Positions 37,483 to 47,734 are shown, counted from the stretch's first letter. The stretch: 64,000 bases of DNA from Symbiodinium natans (GCA_905221605.1 CAJNDS010002745.1:1950703-2014702); one strand, 5' to 3'. A program made the numbers and translations. The notes: generated by a model from the sequence alone, not told the origin.

Positions 37483-37799
37483 CTGCATAAGGTCCTGGCA
37501 GTGCTGGCTTCTTTGGGTTTAGGGTTTGGGGTTTGGGGTTTAGGGCTGAGGGTTTAGGGTTTAGGGTTTAGGGTTTAGGGTTTAGGGTTTATGTGAAGCA
37601 CCCCGGGCCGCGCGCTCGCGTTGCCCGTCAACCCACCCCGGCCACCCACACTATACTCTATTAGGGTTTAGGGTTTATGGAATGTATTTTCTTGTGCCCC
37701 GATGCTTGCTTTTATGTTTTTAAAGTTGCGATGTTAGGGTTTAAGCTGGGGTTGGGGGTAGCCTCGGCCCTTTTCGGGCCTTCGGCGTGTCAGGGCCCG

Positions 37800-38140
37800 T
37801 AGAGGCCCTTATTTATTTGAAGGTCAGGGAAACTTTTGAAGCCTTTTGGTGGCTCTTGGGGTCTCTGGGGGCTTGCTGGGGGGCTTGCTGGAGCTTTCCT
37901 GGCCCTTTTGGAGCAAAATGCAGGGGTGCCCAAAGCCCTCGTTCTTAGTCTAAAGAATCGCATTTTTCATTGCGGGCACGGGCAAATCCTGGGGGCCCCT
38001 TTTTTAGAGGGCCTTTTGAAGCCTTTTGGTGGCTCTTGGTGCCTCTTGGGGGGCCTTGTGGGGTAATCGATTTCAGTACCAAAAAATAGCATTTTTCATT
38101 GCGGGTACGGGCAAATCCTGGGGTCCCCCTCTGCACTTTT
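37800..38140 (-). repeat. Inverted outlier copies of the satellite core
   Basis: Reverse-strand copies of the motif CCCGCAATGAAAAATGCGATT... at 37951-37990 and 38085-38120, with GAAGCCTTTTGGTGGCTCTTGG at 37839 and 38019. These are the complement of the GCCACCAAAAGGCTTC unit of the 42.7-45.3 kb satellite. Confidence 0.85.
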
Positions 38141-38379
38141 TGGGTTGGTTCGAGCCTTTGAGGGCGTGAGCAACCAGCCTGCCTGCACCCCCTCGCCAGC
38201 CTCCTGGTCCAGGAATCCAGCCACAAGGGGCCAGGGGGCCCCGGGGTGCCCGGCAAACCCTGAATCCAAAACCCTGAACCACTGGTTTCGATTTTGGGGT
38301 TTTTTCTTTAGCTACGCTAAAGGTGGTCTGGGTGCCGGCCATCCCTTAGCCGAGTACTGACGTTGTCGTAAAAAAGACC

Positions 38380-38520
38380 GATGTCCGTTGGCCTGTCCAG
38401 GACAGACGGTGAGGCTTAACCCTCACCTTTCCGTTTCTCTTTTCGCTTGGGCGCTCGGGCTGTAAGGCCCTCGGCCGAGCGTTCGGGGTCTGTCGCTCGA
38501 CGGAAGCGACCCCTCACTTA
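38380..38520. other. Complex GC-rich island, no gene seen
   Basis: Contains GTCCAGGACAGACGG and CGCTCGGGCTGTAAGG.CCTCGGCCGAGCG (a possible hairpin). No open frame with splice signals. Confidence 0.4.
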
Positions 38521-38660
38521 GTTTAGGGTTTAGGGTTTAGGGTTTAGGGTTTAGGGTTTAGGGTTTAGGGTTTAGGGTTTAGGGTTTAGGGTTTAGGGTT
38601 TCGGGTTTCGGGTTTCGGGTTTCGGGTTTCGGGTTTAGGGTTTAGGGTTTAGGGTTTAGA
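38521..38660 (+). repeat. TTTAGGG array with GGGTTTC block
   Basis: 11 TTTAGGG, then 5 GGGTTTC, then 4 TTTAGGG: a homogenised variant block inside an array. Confidence 0.96.
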
Positions 38661-38672
38661 GTTTGAGCAAAC

Positions 38673-38762
38673 CTGAAACTTCAAGACCTTCGACTTGGTT
38701 CAGCACCCGGAGGTCCTTGACCAAGCCTTCATTCATCATGTGCTCGCGGGCACAGAGGTATC
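38673..38762 (-). CDS. Well-defined exon, helical, unknown protein
   Basis: Acceptor CTGCATGCCTAG|GA and donor TTTCAG|GTTTGC. 29 codons: YLCAREHMMNEGLVKDLRVL then NQVEGLEVS. Among the most protein-like islands. Confidence 0.55.
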
Positions 38763-38972
38763 CTAGGCATGCAGGGTTTGGGGTTTAGGGTTTAGGGTTT
38801 AGGGCTTAGGGTTTAGGGTTTACGGTTCAGGGTTTAGGGTTCAGGGTTTAGGTTTAGGGCTTCGGGTCTAGAATAGGGTCCTTTTGGGGGGGTCCGTATT
38901 ATGGAGGTGCCGCATTAAGGAGGGGACACAAAAAAAAGGACCCAGCATACTCTGCCCTGAGTCCTAATTCGC

Positions 38973-39023
38973 CTCGGCTTCCTGCCGAGAAGCGTCTGGA
39001 ACAAGCAGACCCGGATAGGGCTC
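38973..39023 (-). CDS. Exon-like segment with GC donor
   Basis: Acceptor GGGGCAAG|GAG and a possible donor GCCGAG|GCGAAT. EPYPGLLVPDASRQEAE. Confidence 0.35.
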
Positions 39024-39048
39024 CTTGCCCCGTTTTCTGACGCCACCC

Positions 39049-39260
39049 CCCCCCCCCCCCCCCCCCGCCCTGTGGGACCCCCCCCAATCCCTTGGAGGAG
39101 CTGCAAAACCGATGCCGTGGAGGGTTTGCTTGTTGGTGGCTCCTACAGGGGGAGTGCCTCAAAAAACCCCCCCCCCCCCCCCGCCACCCCCCCCCCCCCA
39201 CCCCCCCCCCACCCCCCCCCCACCCCCCCCCCCCCCCCCCCCCTCACCCCCCCCCCCCAC
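39049..39260 (+). repeat. Long C-rich tracts
   Basis: C runs of 10-20 separated by single A, T or G from 39161 to 39260, plus C18 at 39049. Poly-Pro and poly-Gly frames here are artefacts. Confidence 0.95.
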
Positions 39261-39467
39261 CTGCTCTGCCCTTCCTCCCTTTTATTGCGAAACCCTCTTT
39301 CCTCCTTTCCTGTCCTGGGGCCGGCCCGGCTGCCAGGCGGCGCGCGCAAGCGTTTACAATTCAGCCACGAGTAGCTCCACGAAATTCCTTAACCCTTAAC
39401 CCTTTACCCCTAACCCTGAACCCGAAACCCGAAACCCTAAACGAGAGCTTTCGGAGACCTAGGATAC

Positions 39468-39553
39468 TAAGGCCTTAAAGGCTCCAGAGTCGTTCCCTTT
39501 CGGATAGTGTGCAAGAAGCCGACCAGGAGACCCCGACGTAAAGCCAGACATCC
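39468..39553 (-). CDS. Possible exon, basic
   Basis: CLALRRGLLVGFLHTIRKGT then TLEPLRP up to CCTTA|GTATCC. No good acceptor at the upper end, so the start is approximate. Confidence 0.35.
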
Positions 39554-39659
39554 GCGTAAAGATGTGAGGGTTTACCCCCATTTTAGCGTTTTGGGTCTAG
39601 GGTTTAGGGTTTAGGGTTTAGGGTTTAGGGTTTAGGGTTTAGGGTTTAGGGTTTGGGGC

Positions 39660-39810
39660 CCCTACTTGGAGGTTCATGGTACTTATTAACCAATTATGAC
39701 TGTACTTATGGCCCACTTATAAGCCCCTTGAGTGCCCGAATATGGTAATAAGTACAGTTTGTAAGTACGGTGAAAATTGACTAATAAGTACCATGAACCT
39801 CCAAGTAGGG
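39660..39810. mobile_element. MITE-like element family C, best-preserved copy
   Basis: 151 bp with terminal inverted repeats of about 38 bp starting CCCTACTTGGAGGTTCATGG. The left end touches a TTTAGGG array, and a family B fragment and a CCCTAAA array lie just to the right. The inner pair GTACTTA/TAAGTAC also repeats. Confidence 0.9.
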
Positions 39811-39816
39811 AACCCC

Positions 39817-39935
39817 TACTATAGACCCCCAAATAGTCCTAAACCCTAAACCCTAAACCCTAAACCCCAAACCCCCTCCTAATAAGGACCCCAACTAGGT
39901 ACCCCCTATTTTTGTAGACCCCCATGTGGAAGCCA
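39817..39935. mobile_element. Family B element split by CCCTAAA repeats
   Basis: TATAGACCCCCAAATAGT, then four CCCTAAA-type units, then AATAAGGACCCCAACTAGG and TACCCCCTATTTTTGTAGACC. The telomere-type repeat sits where TAGGATTCCCTCAT would be in intact copies. Confidence 0.7.
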
Positions 39936-40128
39936 CGGAGATCGTCAAGGCGCGACTTAGCAAGACGAATAGTAGTCAAAAACCTAATCTTAAACAAAAA
40001 CAATAGAAGTGGCAATGAAAAATCGTACTCACAATTCCCGAAACCCTAAACCCCAAACCCCAAACCCTAAACCCCAAACCCTAAACCCCAAACCCTAAAC
40101 CCCAAACCCTAAACCCTAATCCCTCGAC

Positions 40129-40202
40129 CCGCGTGAAGGCGTTTCCAGGCGGCCCCGGCCGAACTGTGACTCCTCCAGCAAGTCGACGAGCTCTCCGATG
40201 GC
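40129..40202 (-). CDS. Well-defined exon, acidic helix
   Basis: Acceptor AGTAATTGGCAG|GCC and donor CGCGG|GTCGAG. 24 codons: AIGELVDLLEESQFGRGR then LETPSR. Confidence 0.5.
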
Positions 40203-40225
40203 CTGCCAATTACTTTATTTAGGGT

Positions 40226-40446
40226 TTAGGGTTTAGGGTGTTAGGGTGTTAGGGTGTTAGGGTGTTAGGGTGTTAGGGTGTTAGGGTGTTAGGGTGTTAG
40301 GGTGTTAGGGTGTTAGGGTGTTAGGGTGTTAGGGTGTTAGGGTGTTAGGGTGCTAGGGTGTTAGGGTGTTAGGGTGCTAGGGTGTTAGGGTGTTTGGGTG
40401 CTAGGGTGTTAGGGTGCTTGGGTGTTAGGGTGTTAGGGTGTTAGGG
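40226..40446 (+). repeat. GTTAGGGT octamer array, about 27 copies
   Basis: Octamer variant of the telomere unit with a few GCTAGGGT and GTTTGGGT units. Flanked on both sides by TTTAGGG. Same unit as at 55.2 kb. Confidence 0.96.
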
Positions 40447-40509
40447 TTTAGGGTTTAGGGTTTAGGGTTTAGGGTTTAGGGTTTAGGGTTTAGGGTTTAG
40501 GGTTTAGGG

Positions 40510-40800
40510 TTTAGGTCTTTAGGGCTTTAGGGCGTTAGGGTTTTAGGGTTTTAGGGTTTTAAGGGGTTTAGGGGTTTTAGGGTTTTAGGGATTTAGGGCT
40601 TTAGGGCTTTAGGGTTTTAGGGCTTTAGGGTTTTAGGGTTTTAAGGGTTTTAGGGTTTTAAGGGTTTTAGGGTTTTAAGGGTTTAGGGCTTTAGGGCTTA
40701 GGGGTTTTAGGGTTTTAGGGTTTTAGGGCTTTAGGGTTTAGGGTTTTAGGGTTATAGGGCTTTAGGGTTTTTGGGTTTTAGGGCTTTAGGGGATTTAGGG
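40510..40800 (+). repeat. Degenerate TTTTAGGG octamer block
   Basis: Mixture of GGGTTTTA, GGGCTTTA and GGGATTTA units over about 290 bp. Confidence 0.9.
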
Positions 40801-40943
40801 CTTAGGACGGTTCAAGGCTGAGGGTAAACCTATACCCTAGACGCTTGTGGCTGAGCTCCTGACACTTACCCGCCCCCCCCCCCCCCCCCCCACTTGACAG
40901 TCCCAAACAAAATCATACCCATAAGGGGACGCTTGCGGCTGTA

Positions 40944-41082
40944 CAGGGTTTAGGGTTTAGGGTTTAGGGTTTAAGGTTTAGGGTTTAGGGTTTAGGGTTT
41001 AGGGTTTAGGGTTTAGGGTTTAGGGTTTAGGGTTTAGGGTTTAGGGTTTAGGGTTTAGGGTTTAGGGTTTAGGGTTTAGGAC
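40944..41082 (+). repeat. TTTAGGG array, about 19 copies
   Basis: One TTTAAGG unit. Confidence 0.97.
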
Positions 41083-41151
41083 CCTAGGCCCTGTTTTGGA
41101 TTGCAAGTTCTCCGACCCCTTGGCCCATTGCTGTTGCTCTGCCAGCCTGAC
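41083..41151 (-). CDS. Exon-like segment abutting telomere array
   Basis: Acceptor GGGTTGAAG|GTC and donor CCTAGG|GTCCTAAACC. 23 codons in phase 0/0: VRLAEQQQWAKGSENLQS then KTGPR. Confidence 0.45.
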
Positions 41152-41507
41152 CTTCAACCCTAACCCCCAAAACCTCCGAACCGTGAACCCTGAGTCCCTG
41201 TTCAGGGTTTAGGGTTTAGGGTTCAGGGTTCAGGGTTTAGGGTTTAGGCTTTAGGCTTTAGGGTTTAGGGTTTAGGGTTTAGGCTTTAGGCTTTAGGCTT
41301 TAGGGTTTAGGGTTTAAGGTTTAGGGTCCCTAAACCTTGAACGTCCGAAACCCTAAGCCCGTAACCTCTGCAACCCTGCACCCCAGTCCCGAAGCCCAGT
41401 AGACACGGAACGGTGAAGCTCCTAAACCCTGAACCCTAAACACCCTACACCCTACACCCCCAAACGCCTAAACCTAAACCCTACACCCTAAACCCTAAAC
41501 CCTAAAC

Positions 41508-41560
41508 CTCATTCGGACCGTTCTGGGAGCCTTCAGCTTGGCGTCGTGGGCGACCAAGTC
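41508..41560 (-). CDS. Exon-like segment abutting telomere array
   Basis: Acceptor GTGCCCTCTGAAAG|GAC and donor ATGAG|GTTTAGGG. DLVAHDAKLKAPRTVRM. Confidence 0.5.
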
Positions 41561-41689
41561 CTTTCAGAGGGCACAGGGAAGTTGGTTTAGGGTTTAGGGT
41601 TTAGTGTTTAGGGTCCAGATTTAGGGTTTAGGGTTCAGGGTTTATGTTTTAACAGGCTCAGGGTTCGGGTGTACCAACAGCCCCCGCCC

Positions 41690-42300
41690 CGAGAAGTAGA
41701 GTCCGGAGTTTTGAGGGGATGCTATGCCCTTCATTCAGCAAGCGAGTGCCCTACTACATGCAGGCTTTGGGACTGCATGCGTGCTCTTTATTCGACGGCT
41801 TGGGGGTTCTCGAACTAGTACGAAGGATAAGAGACTGGAGAGTTCACAGTCTTTGGCAGATTCGCTGGCGTGCTACTCATGGGAGGCACGAACTGAATCC
41901 GGACTCGCACATTTAACCCCGAAACCTCGGTTCCTCCAAAACCCACAAATCCTAAACCACCGCCATTAAACTTAGGACGCCCAGCAGCCGTATCATTATA
42001 AGGGTGGTGGTAAGGGTAAGCCCGTCTTCGTCGCTTGGTCAGTTTTCTTGAGGAACGCAGACCCAACCTTGAACCTAAACCCCAACGGCCCGCTCGTAGC
42101 CTTAGTTCACCAGCCTAAACGGCGTTGTTCCCAGAGCCCAACCCAATGAAGAGCTGCACTGCCATTCCAACCCTGATAACAGAAACCGTCTTCGGTAGTC
42201 CGCTGGGAACATATACGTAAACAAAAGAAGTGAAAGTACTATCTTGAAAACTGGTCTGATGTAAAAAACGACAAGAAATAGTTCCTCAGGAGACTACAGA
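41690..42300. other. Complex stretch largely free of repeats
   Basis: About 600 bp. Open frames of 60-80 codons on both strands near 41.7-42.06 kb (plus YYMQALGLHACSLFDGLG, minus MSSTPANLPKTVNSPVS), none with a clear splice pair. The rest shows nothing I can name. Confidence 0.4.
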
Positions 42301-42309
42301 AGAGCACTC

Positions 42310-42470
42310 TCGCTTAGGGTTTAGGGTTTAGGGATTAGGGATTAGGGATTAGGGATTAGGGATTAGGGTTTAGGGTTTAGGGTTTAGGGTTTAGGGTTTA
42401 GGGTTTAGGGTTTAGGGTTTAGGGTTTAGGGTTTAGGGTTTAGGGTTTAGGGTTTAGGGTTTAGGGTTTG
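42310..42470 (+). repeat. TTTAGGG array with GGGATTA block
   Basis: Five GGGATTA units then about 17 TTTAGGG. Confidence 0.97.
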
Positions 42471-42479
42471 CCCACTGAA

Positions 42480-42520
42480 GCGACGCGCCTCGACCCAAGG
42501 GGTCGTGGGCGGCGCGTCGC
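42480..42520. other. Nested palindrome at satellite border
   Basis: GCGACGCGCC/GGCGCGTCGC, a perfect 10-bp outer stem, enclosing CGACCC-AA-GG-GGGTCG. Lies between a telomere-type array and the satellite. Confidence 0.75.
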
Positions 42521-42639
42521 GCGAAAGCTAAAACCCCACCCCAAGACCACCCAAACCTTACTCTATTAGGGTTTAGGGTTATTTTTTTAAAGGTTCTCTC
42601 GTTGCTTTGTATTCTCTGCTGTAGTTGTGGGTTGTTTTA

Positions 42640-45300
42640 ATATAAATCAAAAGGAAAAGTAAAGCAGGGGGCAACAGTCTGCTTATACGTTGTGTTTTTA
42701 CGCCCGAGTAGGCCCGGCTGGGAGCACCGATTCCGCGCTCGGGGCCGCGGCGCCATCGCTCGTTGTCACTGCGCTCCGTGGCGCCGCTGTGTACAAGAAC
42801 GCTTCTTGCTCTCTCGTTGCCTTTGTATTCTCTGCTGTAGTGGATATCTTAATAAAAATCATAAACGCTTTACCCCAAAAGGGCCACAAGAGTACCAGAA
42901 AGCACCCACGAGGCCCCAAGAGCCACCAAAAGGCTTCAAAAGCCCCCCCTAGAAGAAGGGGACCTCCAGGATTTGCCCGGGCCCGCAATGAAAAATGCTA
43001 TTTTTTAATGCAGAAATCGATGGTGTTGGGCACGAAAAGTAAAGCAGAGGGCAACAGTCTGCTTATACGTTGTGTTTTTACGCCCGAGTAGGCCCGGCTG
43101 GGAGCACCGATTCCGCGCTCGGGGCCGTGGCGCCATCGCTCGTTGTCACTGCGCTCTGTGGCGCCGCTGTGTACAAGAACGCTTCTTGTTCTCTCGTTGC
43201 TTTTGTATTCTCCGCTGTAGTGGATATCTGAATAAGAATCAGAAACGTTTTACCCCGAAGGAGCCACAAGAGTGCCAGAAAGCACCCACGAGGCCCCAAG
43301 AGCCACGACAAGGCTTCAACAGGCCCCCTAGAAGAAGGGGACCTCCAGGATTTGCTCGGCCCCGCAATGAAAAATGCTTTTGTTTTTAATACAGAAATCG
43401 ATGGTGTTGGGCACAACGAAAAGTAAAGCAGAGGGCAACAGTCTGCTTATACGTTGTGTTTTACGCCCGAGTAGGCCCGGCTGGGAGCACCGATTCCGCG
43501 CTCGGGGCCGCGGCGCCATCGCTCGTTGTCACTGCGCTCCGTGGCGCCGCTGTGTACAAGAACGCTTCTTGTTCTCTCGTTGCCTTTGTATTCTCTGCTG
43601 TAGTGGATATCAGAATAAAAATCAGAAACGCTTTACCCCAAAAGGGCCACAAGAGTACCAGAAAGCACCCACGAGGCCCCAAGAGCCACCAAAAGGCTTC
43701 AAAAGGCCCCCCTAGAAGAAGGGGACCTCCAGGATTTGCCCGGGCCCGCAATGAAAAATGCTATTTTCTAATCCAGAAATCGATGGTGTTGGGCACGAAA
43801 AGTAAAGCAGAGGGCAACAGTCTGCTTATACGTTGTGTTTTTACGCGCGAGTAGGCCCGGCAGGGGCAACCGATTCCGCGCTCGGGGCCGCGGCGCCATC
43901 GCTCGTTGTCACTGCGCTCCGTGGCGCCGCTGTGTACAAGAACGCTTCTTGTTCTCTCGTTGCTTTTGTATTCTCCGCTGTAGTGGATATCTGAATAAAA
44001 ATCAGAAACGTTTTACCCCGAAGGAGCCACAAGAGTGCCAGAAAGCACCCACCACGAGGCCCCAAGAGCCACGACAAGGCTTCAACAGGCCCCCTAGAAG
44101 AAGGGGACCTCCAGGATTTGCTCGGCCCCGCAATGAAAAATGCTATTTTTGAATACAGAAATCGATGGTGTTGGGCACAACGAAAAGTAAAGCAGAGGGC
44201 AACAGTCTGCTTATACGTTGTGTTTTACGCCCGAGTAGGCCCGGCAGCGAGCACCGATTCCGCGCTCGGGGCCGCGGCGCCATCGCTCGTTGTCACTGCG
44301 CTCCGCGGCGCCGCTGTGTACAAGAACGCTTCTTGTTCTCTCGTTGCTTTTGTATTCTCTGCTGTAGTGGATATCTTAAAAAAATCATAAACGCTTTACC
44401 CCAAAAGGGCCACAAGAGTACCAGAAAGCACCCACGAGGCCCCAAGAGCCACCAAAAGGCTTCAAAAGGCCCCCCTAGAAGAAGGGGACCTCCAGGATTT
44501 GCCCGGGCCCGCAATGAAAAATGCTATTTTCTAATCCAGAAATCGATGGTGTTGGGCACGAAAAGTAAAGCAGAGGGCAACAGTCTGCTTATACGTTGTG
44601 TTTTTACGCCCGAGTAGGCCCGGCTGGGAGCACCGATTCCGCGCTCGGGGCCGTGGCGCCATCGCTCGTTGTCACTGCGCTCCGTGGCGCCGCTGTGTAC
44701 AAGAACGCTTCTTGTTCTCTCGTTGCTTTTGTATTCTCCGCTGTAGTGGATATCTGAATAAAAATCAGAAACGTTTTACCCCGAAGGAGCCACAAGAGTG
44801 CCAGAAAGCACCCACCACGAGGCCCCAAGAGCCACGACAAGGCTTCAACAGGCCCCCTAGAAGAAGGGGACCTCCAGGATTTGCTCGGCCCCGCAATGAA
44901 AAATGCTATTTTTGAATACAGAAATCGATGGTGTTGGGCACAACGAAAAGTAAAGCAGAGGGCAACAGTCTGCTTATACGTTGTGTTTTACGCCCGAGTA
45001 GGCCCGGCAGCGAGCACCGATTCCGCGCTCGGGGCCGCGGCGCCATCGCTCGTTGTCACTGCGCTCCGCGGCGCCGCTGTGTACAAGAACGCTTCTTGTT
45101 CTCTCGTTGCTTTTGTATTCTCTGCTGTAGTGGATATCTTAATAAAAATCATAAACGTTTTACCCCAAAAGGGCTACAAGAGTACCAGAAAGCACCCACG
45201 AGGCCCCAAAAGCCACCAAAAGGCTTCAAAAACCCCCTAGAAGAAGGGGACCTCCAGGATTTGCTCCGGCCCGCAATGAAAAATGCTATTTTTTAGCACA
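42640..45300 (+). repeat. Satellite: about 381-bp monomers in 763-bp dimers
   Basis: Seven tandem units; CGCCCGAGTAGGCCCGGC starts at 42701, 43081, 43464, 43844 (CGCGCGAG), 44228, 44607 and 44991, giving steps of 380, 383, 380, 384, 379 and 384. Odd units carry CCCCAAAAGGGCCACAAGAG and GCCACCAAAAGGCTTC; even units carry CCCCGAAGGAGCCACAAGAG and GCCACGACAAGGCTTC. Alternation of two monomer types makes a higher-order dimer repeat. Long frames on both strands follow from a period near a multiple of three and are not taken as genes. Confidence 0.95.
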
Positions 45301-45700
45301 GAAATCGATTGTTTTGGGCACCCCTCCATGTGGGCCCTAAAAGAGCCAGGAAAGCCCCAGGAAAATCTCAAGAAAGTCTTATGCCCGAGCAGGCCCGGAT
45401 GGAGGGCACCGATTCCGCGCTCGGGGCCGCGGCGCAATCGCTCATTGTCAACTGCGCTCCCCAAGAGGCCCGCAGAGCCACCAAAAGGCTTCAAAAGGCT
45501 GCAAAAAGCTTCGAAGGGCCGCCCCAGAAAGCCTCCAAAAGGCCCAAGAGGCACCAAAGGCTTCAAAAGGCCACCAGGAGCCACCAAAAGGCTCGAAAAG
45601 GCCTGAAAAGCTTCAAAAAGATTCAAAAAGCCTTCTAAAGAAAGGGACCCAGGATCTGCCCTGGCCCGCAATGAAAAGTGCAATTTTTTAGTATTGAAAT
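45300..45700 (+). repeat. Degenerate satellite edge
   Basis: GCGCTCGGGGCCGCGGCGC and the GAAATCGATTGTTTTGGGCA part persist, but the middle is replaced by GGCTTCAAAAGGC-type short repeats. Confidence 0.8.
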
Positions 45701-45711
45701 CGATGGTTTTA

Positions 45712-45970
45712 ACTGTCCGGGAGGAGCCCAAAAAGGCTTAGAAACTGTCCGGGAGGAGCCCAAAAAACTCAGAAACTGTCCAGGAGGAGCCTAAAAAGGC
45801 TCGGGAGGAGCCCAAAAAGGCCCAGAAACTCCGGGAGGAGCCCAAAAAGGCTCAGAAACCGTCCGGGAGGAGCCCAAAAGGCTCGGAAACTGCTGTCCGA
45901 GATCCCAAAAAAGCGCAGAAACTGTCCGGGAGGAGCCCAAAAAGGCGCAGAAATGGTCCGGGAGGAGCCG
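45712..45970 (+). repeat. About 33-bp tandem repeat CTGTCCGGGAGGAGCCCAAA
   Basis: Eight or nine units with GGCTCAGAAA or GGCGCAGAAA in between. Confidence 0.93.
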
Positions 45971-45974
45971 GGGA

Positions 45975-46918
45975 TCCTAAATCCTAATCCTAAATCCTAA
46001 ATCCTAAATCCTAAAATCCTAAATCCTAAATCCTAAAGCCTAAATCCTAATCCGAAATCCTAAATCCTAAGTCCTAAATCCTAAAAGTCTTCAAAACGCT
46101 CTCTAAAGGAGGGGTGACCCCAGCATCTGCCCTGGCCGCAATGAAAAGTGCGATTTTTAGTACTGAAATCGATGGTTTTGGGCACCCCTCCATTTTGCCC
46201 TAAATCCTAAATCCTAAATCCTAAATCCTAAATCCTAAATCCTAAATCCTAAATCCTAAATCCTAAATCCTAAATCCTAAATCCTAAATCCTAAATCCTG
46301 ATCCTAAATCCGAAATCCGAAATCCTAAATCCTAAAAGTCTTCAAAACGCTCTCTAAAGGAGGGGGGACCCCAGCATCTGCCCTGGCCGCAATGAAAAGT
46401 GCGATTTTTTAGTACTGAAACCGATGGTTTTGGGCACCCCTCCATTTTGCCCTAAATCCTGAATCCTAAATCCTAAATTCCTAAATCCTAAATCCTAAAT
46501 CCTAAATCCTAAATCCTAAATCCTAAAGCCTAAATCCTAAATCCTAAATCCTAAATCCTAAATCCTAAATCCTAAATCCTTAATGCTTAATCCTTAATCC
46601 TTAATCCTAATCCTAAATCCTAAATCCTAAATTCTAAATCCTAAATCCTAAATCCTAAATCCTAAATCCTAAATCCTAAATCCTAAATCCTAAATCCTAA
46701 ATGCTAAATGCTAAATGCTAAATGCTAAATCCTAAATCCTAAATCCTAAATCCTAAATCCTAAATCCTAAATCCTAAATCCTAAATCCTTAATGCTTAAT
46801 CCTTAATCCTTAATCCTAATCCTAAATCCTAAATCCTAAATCCTAAATCCTAATTCCTAATTCCTAATTCCTAAATCCTAAATCCTAAATCCTAAATCCT
46901 AAATCCTAAATCCTAATT
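45975..46918 (-). repeat. AAATCCT heptamer domain
   Basis: More than 100 units of AAATCCT instead of AAACCCT, with homogenised sub-blocks AAATGCT (46699-46728), TTAATCC (46578-46605, 46788-46815) and ATTCCTA (46850-46872). Two satellite-core motifs are embedded at about 46086-46200 and 46340-46450. Confidence 0.95.
46086..46450 (+). repeat. Two solo copies of the satellite core motif
   Basis: AAAGTCTTCAAAACGCTC, then CCCCAGCATCTGCCCTGGCC, GCAATGAAAAGTGCGATTTT, GAAATCGATGG or GAAACCGATGG, TTTTGGGCACCCCTCCATTT. The two copies are almost identical. Confidence 0.9.
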
Positions 46919-47019
46919 TTTAAAGGGGAAGGATGGGGGTCTAGGCTTTAGGGTAATAAAATATGCTTTAGGGCTGTACGCCCTGTTCCCTCTTTCAAAG
47001 CTGTGAGGAGTGCGTTACG

Positions 47020-47045
47020 GTGCCAGAAGCTAACTCTTCTGGCAC
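47020..47045. other. Perfect 10-bp hairpin
   Basis: GTGCCAGAAG-CTAACT-CTTCTGGCAC. Lies in a complex island of about 200 bp (46.95-47.17 kb) with no convincing gene, though a minus frame (ARRAASDGSRQLSSDSLAVG) is open. Function unknown. Confidence 0.8.
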
Positions 47046-47169
47046 TAAAGAGAGCATCTGCCTCCAACTGCTAGACTGTCGCTACTCAGTTGTCGGCTGC
47101 CGTCGCTAGCGGCTCGGCGGGCTCGCTGCGGCCCGCTGCCTTGCCGGCAGCTAATCAGGGGCCTTGCTC

Positions 47170-47290
47170 GCAGTTTAGGGTTTAGGGTTTAGGGTTTAGG
47201 GTTTAGGGTTTAGGGTTTAGGGTTTAGGGTTTAGGGTTTAGGGTTTAGGGCTTAGGGCTTAGGGTTTAGGGTTTAGGGTTTAGGGTTTAG
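47170..47290 (+). repeat. TTTAGGG array, about 17 copies
   Basis: Two GGGCTTA units in the middle. Confidence 0.97.
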
Positions 47291-47332
47291 GGCCGGGGGG
47301 GTGGGGGAGGTGGGGGGGTGTGCAATTCACCC

Positions 47333-47392
47333 TCCCGCCTGGGCGTGGACGGCCGCATTCGGGCGGTGGCCAAGGGAGCGCACCTCGTTAGG
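47333..47392 (+). CDS. Exon-like segment
   Basis: SRLGVDGRIRAVAKGAHLVR, ending TTAGG|GTGGAG. No clear acceptor at the left, so the start is approximate. Confidence 0.35.
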
Positions 47393-47734
47393 GTGGAGCG
47401 GTTCAGGGCTTAGGGATTTTTTTAAGGGCCTGAGGTTAATGGAAACCATGAGGTAACTCTCATATAATCTCCTATGAAGTAGAGGGCTTTCTTGCCTGCC
47501 TGAACTCCATGAAATCAGCCTGAATCAGTATGCTGTCTTCATGTGCTGCTCAGGGTTTAAGGCCACCGCAAGAAAAGGGGACAGCATTGCTACAGAGTTC
47601 ACCCTCACCAATATAGGGGCCCTTCATGATTAGAATAGGGTTCTTGGGAGTTACTATAGCAGATTGATCTAGGGACCCGAAGGGAATTTTATTAGTCATC
47701 ATCCCGTTTATTAGTCAATGATGCCGACCCCTAT

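Noticed and set aside
39025-39478. Proline-rich ORFs
   Set aside because: They translate poly-C tracts; lengths shift with run length and all three frames give similar results.
40226-40446. CRISPR-like array
   Set aside because: Repeats are directly tandem with no unique spacers, and the DNA is eukaryotic.
42690-45638. Many 90-150-codon ORFs on both strands in the satellite
   Set aside because: The same peptides recur every monomer on both strands, and the frame breaks when unit length changes by 1-4 bp. No selection on a protein is visible.
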